Of a stretch of 64,000 bases of DNA, positions 58,949-64,000 are shown in pieces. The stretch's first letter is position 1, and the number at the start of each line of letters is the position of its first letter. Origin of the DNA: Ricinus communis (taxonomy: Eukaryota; Streptophyta; Magnoliopsida; Malpighiales; Euphorbiaceae). A program made the position numbers and the translations under genes. Under the pieces are notes generated by a model. The model was not told the DNA's origin. It saw only the letters and a list, made by a program, of their open reading frames with translations, and searched no databases. Where the stretch lies: positions 18,154,429 to 18,218,428 of the forward strand of contig NC_063264.1 of the NCBI RefSeq assembly GCF_019578655.1, in the 5' to 3' direction.

Positions 58949-59213
58949 CTGACAGCAAAAGAATCGAAGGCAGAAACCTCAGTTAAACTATCTCTAGCTA
59001 TGAATGCAATATGTGTAATAAGCTTCAATTTAGACTTTTGTATTTTATACAATTAGTATTGTCAATGGCTGCTGTGTTACTTAAAATGCTTAAATACTCT
59101 CTAACTAGAATGAACATGACCTACATATAACTGATAAAACGTAAGGCACAAATTATATTTCAGCATGAAAGATTAGCCGATAATTCAAACTCATTAAAGA
59201 ACACGAAAATTAC
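58949..59213 (-). other. Probable 5'UTR intron of DHS
   Basis: On the minus strand the donor is GGGTCACAG/GTAATTTT at 59213 and the acceptor is TTGCTGTCAG/GTGATTCTGTTC, 13 bases before the ATG at 58936. The upstream GTG at 58946-58948 is in frame but is not a start. Confidence 0.6.
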
Positions 59214-59259
59214 CTGTGACCCAGTAAAGAACAAGCTTTAAGACAGCGAAATAGCGTAA

Positions 59260-60475
59260 GACCCAGTAAATTCTTTGACGAAAAAAAAAAAAGAAAGAAA
59301 AGAATTAGATGATGAGAAGTATAAAGAGCGGTTTTTAGTAGAGAAGGTGAAATTGGAAAAAAGAAAAATTCAAAACTGTGCAGAGAAACTCAAGTTTAGA
59401 GGGAAATACAAAAAGGAAGAGGTTTCTTTGGTTGCCTGGAGAAAGGAGGAAATTTTGGAAAAAAGAACCTTATATCTATTATATGGAGACTTCAATACGC
59501 CGGAGCACTCATGCGCCAGCAGTTTTTTTATTTTTTAAATTTTGATCGAAACAGTGAAGAAGGGTAAAGCAAGTTGCAACAGGTCCCACATACTAAGATT
59601 CTAAGGAAGAATTTTCAGAATTTTATAAGTTTTTCTGAAATAAACTATTTTCAAAGAATTAATGAATCTTTTTCATATTTTTTATTTAAAAAACTTATTA
59701 CAGTTATTTATAGATTTTTATTATTATTTAATTATTTAAAATAGAATTACTTATTTTACTTTTTTTTGTATTTATTTCAAGCATTATTTCACATAATATC
59801 ATCTAGAAATCCATATACAAATAATGAATTTATTATTTTATGATATAAACACTATTTTTTTCAAGATAATAATTATTCTTAAAAAATTATTATATTATAA
59901 TTTATTAATAATTAAACAATCAAATTTATGCCGTATTTTACACTTTCTAGTGGTAACAATTATCAAAATGATCTTCACATACTCAAAATAATTTTTCAAA
60001 AATCACTAGATTCTCTATTTAAAATTATTTATTTTATGAGAGCCTCTCTTAAAATTAAATTATAATTTTTAATTAATAATTTTTTTAAATTTATGGGTAT
60101 AAGAAAGTAATATTAGTAGATAATTTTAAGCTTTTGAGTGTTATTTAATTTTTTATTTTCTTTTAATATGAAAAAGTGAAAATGAATAAAGATGATAATC
60201 TATGAAAAGAAAATTAATTTTAAAATTTTATAGAGTAGTAAAAGAGAATTTTAAAAAAAATATATTAAAAATATATAAAAGCCTATGTATATAAAAGTCA
60301 ATAACATCAATGACTCGTTTAATACTAACTTACTTTTTATAAATTTATAATTGAATACATCCGAGTTTATAGAATTTTTTTAAAAATTTAAAAATAAAAT
60401 TGAATACTCCATAAATTCTACCAAACCTTTAAATTATTATTAAATATATTCTAACTTTCAAATTTTATTAAAATC
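59260..60475. other. AT-rich intergenic region upstream of DHS
   Basis: Includes an A-rich stretch at 59280-59300. The ORF at 59275-59538 (87 residues, Lys/Glu-rich) lies antisense to the DHS 5' region and is probably a by-product of purine-rich sequence. The rest is AT-rich with no features seen. Confidence 0.5.
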
Positions 60476-60775
60476 TTGGCAATACTTATCATTTTGGCCT
60501 CTGAATAATTAATTTTTATTGCAATAAGTCCTTTGACTATTATTGTGTTTCAATAAGCCCTTTTCTAGCACCATCATTGAGCGTATAAGGCACACGTTTA
60601 ACGATATTAAAAAGTAATAGAAAATTAATAAAAAATTTCAACTTGAAAAATAAAATATATATCTATCTGCCAAATGGATGCACGGTGGAAAGTTACTTTT
60701 GGGACTCTGAAATTAGAGTTTCCTTCAAATATGCATCTTTTCTTTTTCTCCGCCAACATCGAACCCTAGAAAAAT

Positions 60776-61223
60776 ATGGAAGGTGGCAGTGCAAATGGGT
60801 GTGGTAGAAGCGAGCTTCTCATTGTTGATGGGCCTTTAGGAGCAATTGGAGATTCCAACATTGTTTATTGTCAGTGTGGAGCTTGTGCAAAACTTTTTGT
60901 TTCAAGGAGTAAAAAATAACTGATATGGAAAATTCTAGAGGTGCTCCTTTAAGGTATTTCATGGACTTTGAAACCTTTTCTGCATTTTATATTTTATATT
61001 TTTTAGGGAGAATTTTTTTAAAAAAAAATTGTAGCCACCAATTTGCAATTATTTTAAGTGGCATGATCAGTGGAAGAGTGAAAGGCCTTTGGCTTTGCTG
61101 AATGAAGTAAGGACGCTTTTTTTCATCGGCCATGGAGGAGATCGAAGCATTGACGTAACAAATTGGTTCTTTAAATGTAGTCGTGATAGAAACGAACCAA
61201 GAAGCCAAGTGTTGATGGTTTAA
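60776..61223 (+). pseudogene. GRF-type zinc-finger protein relic inside the second MULE
   Basis: Starts MEGGSANGCGRSELL after a CCAACATCGAACCCTAG leader. It shows VYCQCGACAKLFVSRS, the first half of a GRF-type finger with the CxCGxxAxLxxS pattern. A TAA stops it at 60917-60919. Further on, in another frame, is FKWHDQWKSERPLALLNEVRT (from about 61053), the second half of the same domain, then a tail to TAA at 61221-61223. The region between has lost the Gly-Arg-Xaa-Phe core or is too diverged to see. GRF fingers bind nucleic acid. Such ORFs occur repeatedly in plant genomes near transposon sequences; its role in MULEs is not established as far as I know. Confidence 0.65.
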
Positions 61224-62240
61224 TAGGGATTTTTATAGGGTTGTATTTATTATTATTGTAAGGTTGTTTTTGTTCACGTCTATCACTGATATGTATTTTG
61301 GTAGCAGCTTATAAGTTTGGATATGTGGATAGTAGCTTTTGGTTTTCGGGTGTTGTATATTTGAGCAATATATTGGCTCTATGTTTTAGGTCTTTTTTCT
61401 TGTTGAGATTGAATGGAAGCTTAATAATTATCAATATTTATTAAAGCTTAATAGCAAGCTAGTATCTTCTATATTTTTAGTAAGTTAATTTAATTATAAT
61501 TTAGACAAATTAATTGCATAATGAATAATAGATTTCATTAACATCCCAAATTACATTAATAGAAGAGTTCAAAACAATTATAGCCTTCAATGTTTCTTAA
61601 GATAATTTAGTAATGTTATACAACCAAACAAAAATATCATATTTGTACAACAATAAGCCTCTACTTGATCACTTTGTCCTATCCGGTGCACTATCTGACC
61701 TTTGACTACTTCCACATGAAGGAATGTATATTCCATAGTCATAAACCAATTATGTGTTTGAAATCTGATATTTTTGTTCTTCAAACATGACTTCCAAGTT
61801 GGTAATTTAGCTCTTGAATCAATATAATTTAGACACAAAATCTATTATCATTCATTTGCGAATCAATATTCACCCCCAAGCTTGCATTAGCAATATTAAT
61901 AGAAATCTCATTGGTAGCACCTTTTTATTTCTTCCCTTTTATTTTTGCTACATAAACAGAAAACATAGTCTGAGCATTACAGTAATAATGTTAAAATCAA
62001 CAACAAATACGATTGGACATTAAACCAACCTGTTGATTTTCCTTTATATTTGGTACTACTATAATACTCATTCCCAAAAGAACTTTCTGCTTCAATTTGA
62101 CTAGAGTGATTGTTATTAGACTTTTTTCTTCCTTCTTTAGTACTTTTCTTTCTCTTGACAATAACCTACATATAATAGAGTTAGAAGATACAATATAGGT
62201 CAATAAAAAAATAAATATAGTATTAAAGTAGTATTTATCT
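61224..62240. other. MULE interior with no clear gene
   Basis: Bases 61350-61580 are AT-rich. A minus ORF of 83 residues (61587-61838) has no motif that I recognise. Bases 62000-62200 on the minus strand are Lys/Ser-rich (VKRKKSTKEGRKKS), like the C-terminal tail after a MULE zinc knuckle. Confidence 0.4.
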
Positions 62241-62254
62241 AGCTTCTTTAATCC

Positions 62255-63816
62255 TGCTCGGGCATCCTCTCATATTATGCCCCATGCTTTTACATGATAT
62301 GCAAGTCATTATTATTCCATGTCTCCTAAGCTTACCAACCTTTTTCACCTCATCCATGTCCTTTCTTCTTGTTTTTTTTAGCCTTATTGACATCTTTCTT
62401 ACTGAAGGTGGCAGAATTGGTTCAGCTCATGTTTGAGTCCAAATATGTTTTTTCCTAAGTGGCTGTAGAGAATAAGTGTATGCCTTCAAATATATGTCTT
62501 TATAGTACTAAAAGGCAATAAAATCTTCAGGGTTCTTGTTTGCATAATATTTGGCATAAACAGTATGTTAACATGGTATCTTATTCGTACGATGACATCA
62601 CTTTCCTTTTATATTTTTGCATACAATCATGCTAACTTTAAGCTTGAAATCTGTCTACAAAGTGACTTAATATCTTTAATTTTAATACTAGGTCTTGTCA
62701 TGATTCTATTCTTAAATAATGTAGCAAGAAAGCTTGAGTTAGCCATCCTATTTTTATCTACCCTGGTATACTTGTGCCCATGATGATAAGTCTTCACTGT
62801 AGAAGTGTCATCTTTGTTATGATAGCTCTTAAACAACACCCAAGAACAACCCTTTTTGCAATATACTCTTAGCCTTCTTATTCCATTCTTTACAAAACGT
62901 ACATCCAAACCTTTCAATACAACATACTTTACAACAACATATCTTAATTGAGCAACATTTTCAAATACCATTCTAGATAGAACACAAGTATGATAGCATC
63001 CTCTTCATATTTTACTATAGTACTAGGTCTCCTCTTAGCATCATCTCCACAATTGTCATTTGTTAAACTATAGTAACTACCTAAGTCATTACTGTCAATA
63101 TGTTTGTTGCTATTAGTAGAGCTTCCATCAGAATTTTCTTTTATTTCATCCTCATCATCTACTTCTTCATGGTCTCCATTTTGCACATGCTCTCATATCT
63201 CATCATTCACAATCTTGGTTGAATTTCTAGACCAGTAGTTTTTACCCTTTGCCTAGGCTTTTGGATTTCATCATCCTCATCATCAATCAATAAGTTGACA
63301 AACACAACAAATTAATTAAAAGTAAGATAAGGTTAATAATCATCAAACTCTACATTTTTTCTCCTATTTCCATTTTTCCTAACATTACCTTTCACATTAA
63401 CCTCCTTAAAAAAGCAGTATACTCATCCTTAGTGACAATAGAGTTCTGACTTCTTAAGCCAACTTGAACAAATGGTTGATTAGGGGTCTCACTAAATGAG
63501 ATAAATCCATTTCCTTTTATGTGATCGATGTAAATATTTAGTTCATAATCATTTCTAAGCTGCCCACAAGTTAACATGACACTAGCATCATATATTAATA
63601 ACTGAAACTCACTAACACTCCTACCTTTATAATATAGTCCATTAATCTTTATGTAACCTAATTCTTTAACATATGAAAACAAGTTTGGATAAGAAAGCAA
63701 ATCAATGTCCAGGTATTCCTCTGCTAGTTTCACTTTTCCTCCTACATACTACCATTAGTCTTAATAAGCCTCCCTTCATAATGTATCAATACCTTTACAT
63801 AATAACAAGTTGACAT
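62255..63816 (-). pseudogene. MuDR-type transposase fragments of the second MULE
   Basis: From an ATG at 63816: a PB1-like N-terminus (VKVLIHYEGRLIK, then a TAG near 63745, then LFSYVKELGY and GLYYKGRSVSEFQLL) open to 63392. An acidic linker (62944-63186) leads to the Mutator DNA-binding domain, which is broken by a frameshift near 62960 and then reads YVVVKYVVLKGLDVRFVKN, LRVYCKKGCSWVLF and VKTYHHGHKY. After 62627 the frame ends and the catalytic core is absent. At 62262-62330 a zinc knuckle is still readable: CISCKSMGHNMRGC. So the middle of the gene, with all DDE residues, has been deleted. Confidence 0.8.
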
Positions 63817-64000
63817 TATTCTGTATTAGAAAACAAACAAACTGAAATCACTAACTTTAATAACTAAATACAAATGCATGGCAAGTTACTGCTATAAATT
63901 ATGCAATTAATGTTAATAACTAATAAAGGGCACATATATTAATTCAACAACAACCGAAACTCAAATTATAACCCTAACAATATTATTTTAATCAAATTCC

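Larger units (their letters stand above)
60476..64000 (-). mobile_element. Second Mutator-like element, degraded, right end outside window
   Basis: Contains minus-strand MULE transposase remnants (62255-63816) and a plus-strand GRF zinc-finger ORF relic (60776-61223). The left end is probably near 60476-60600, where CAATACTTATCATTTTGGCC and CAATAAGTCC/CAATAAGCCC blocks resemble MULE TIRs as I recall them. No matching inverted repeat is found before 64000, so the right end must lie beyond the window. The left boundary and target duplication are unproven. Confidence 0.6.

Noticed and set aside
59275..59538. 87-codon Lys/Glu-rich plus-strand ORF
   Set aside because: Lies over the antisense DHS leader and upstream region; composition reflects a purine-rich strand.
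1..64000. CRISPR arrays, bacterial operons, rRNA or tRNA genes
   Set aside because: No regularly spaced identical short repeats and no tRNA/rRNA signatures seen; gene structure is plant nuclear throughout.

Overview
This is nuclear DNA from a flowering plant (eudicot). It is AT-rich, has GT-AG introns in plant-type genes (CC-NBS-LRR, Mpv17/PMP22, hexose transporter, 11S seed globulin, GDSL lipase, deoxyhypusine synthase), and is full of LTR retrotransposon and Mutator-like (MULE) debris. The gene set and style fit Malpighiales/Euphorbiaceae, but I cannot prove a species from the sequence. || Layout. 1-5.6 kb: the end of a reversed LTR, then a 2.2-kb solo LTR with a 5-bp target duplication inserted in an AT-rich minisatellite, then unassigned sequence. 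5.7-9.4 kb: a single-coding-exon NLR resistance gene on the minus strand, with a 5'UTR intron and a perfect 126-bp duplication that copies the splice donor. 10.9-19.1 kb: two decayed F-box/FBA genes flanking a MULE (12641-16832) that has ~200-bp terminal inverted repeats, a perfect 9-bp target duplication and a truncated transposase. 19.3-23.2 kb: a seven-exon, plastid-type Mpv17/PMP22 gene on the minus strand. 27.8-37.7 kb: a tandem array of a two-gene module, a hexose transporter (plus) facing an 11S globulin (minus). I can trace three units. In unit 1 the transporter is intact and the globulin dead; unit 2 has only remnants of both; in unit 3 the transporter is dead and the globulin intact. 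40.2-40.7 kb: a Harbinger-type MITE. 41.4-44.2 kb: a five-exon GDSL esterase/lipase. 44.3-48.3 kb: a MULE-type MITE and a gag-only copia relic. 49.9-59.3 kb: a seven-coding-exon deoxyhypusine synthase gene on the minus strand. Its fourth coding intron is 6.5 kb because a 5-kb copia element sits in it in antisense. 60.5-64 kb: a second, open-ended MULE with broken transposase pieces and a GRF-type zinc-finger ORF. || Apparently working genes: the NLR (immune receptor), Mpv17/PMP22 (organelle membrane protein), one STP hexose transporter, one 11S globulin, the GDSL lipase and deoxyhypusine synthase (eIF5A activation). They do not form one pathway. The transporter-globulin pair is the only functional-looking neighbourhood, and it has clearly been amplified as a unit and then lost genes in a complementary way. 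All exon structures were inferred by eye from splice consensus, reading phase and family similarity. No transcript or database evidence was available.
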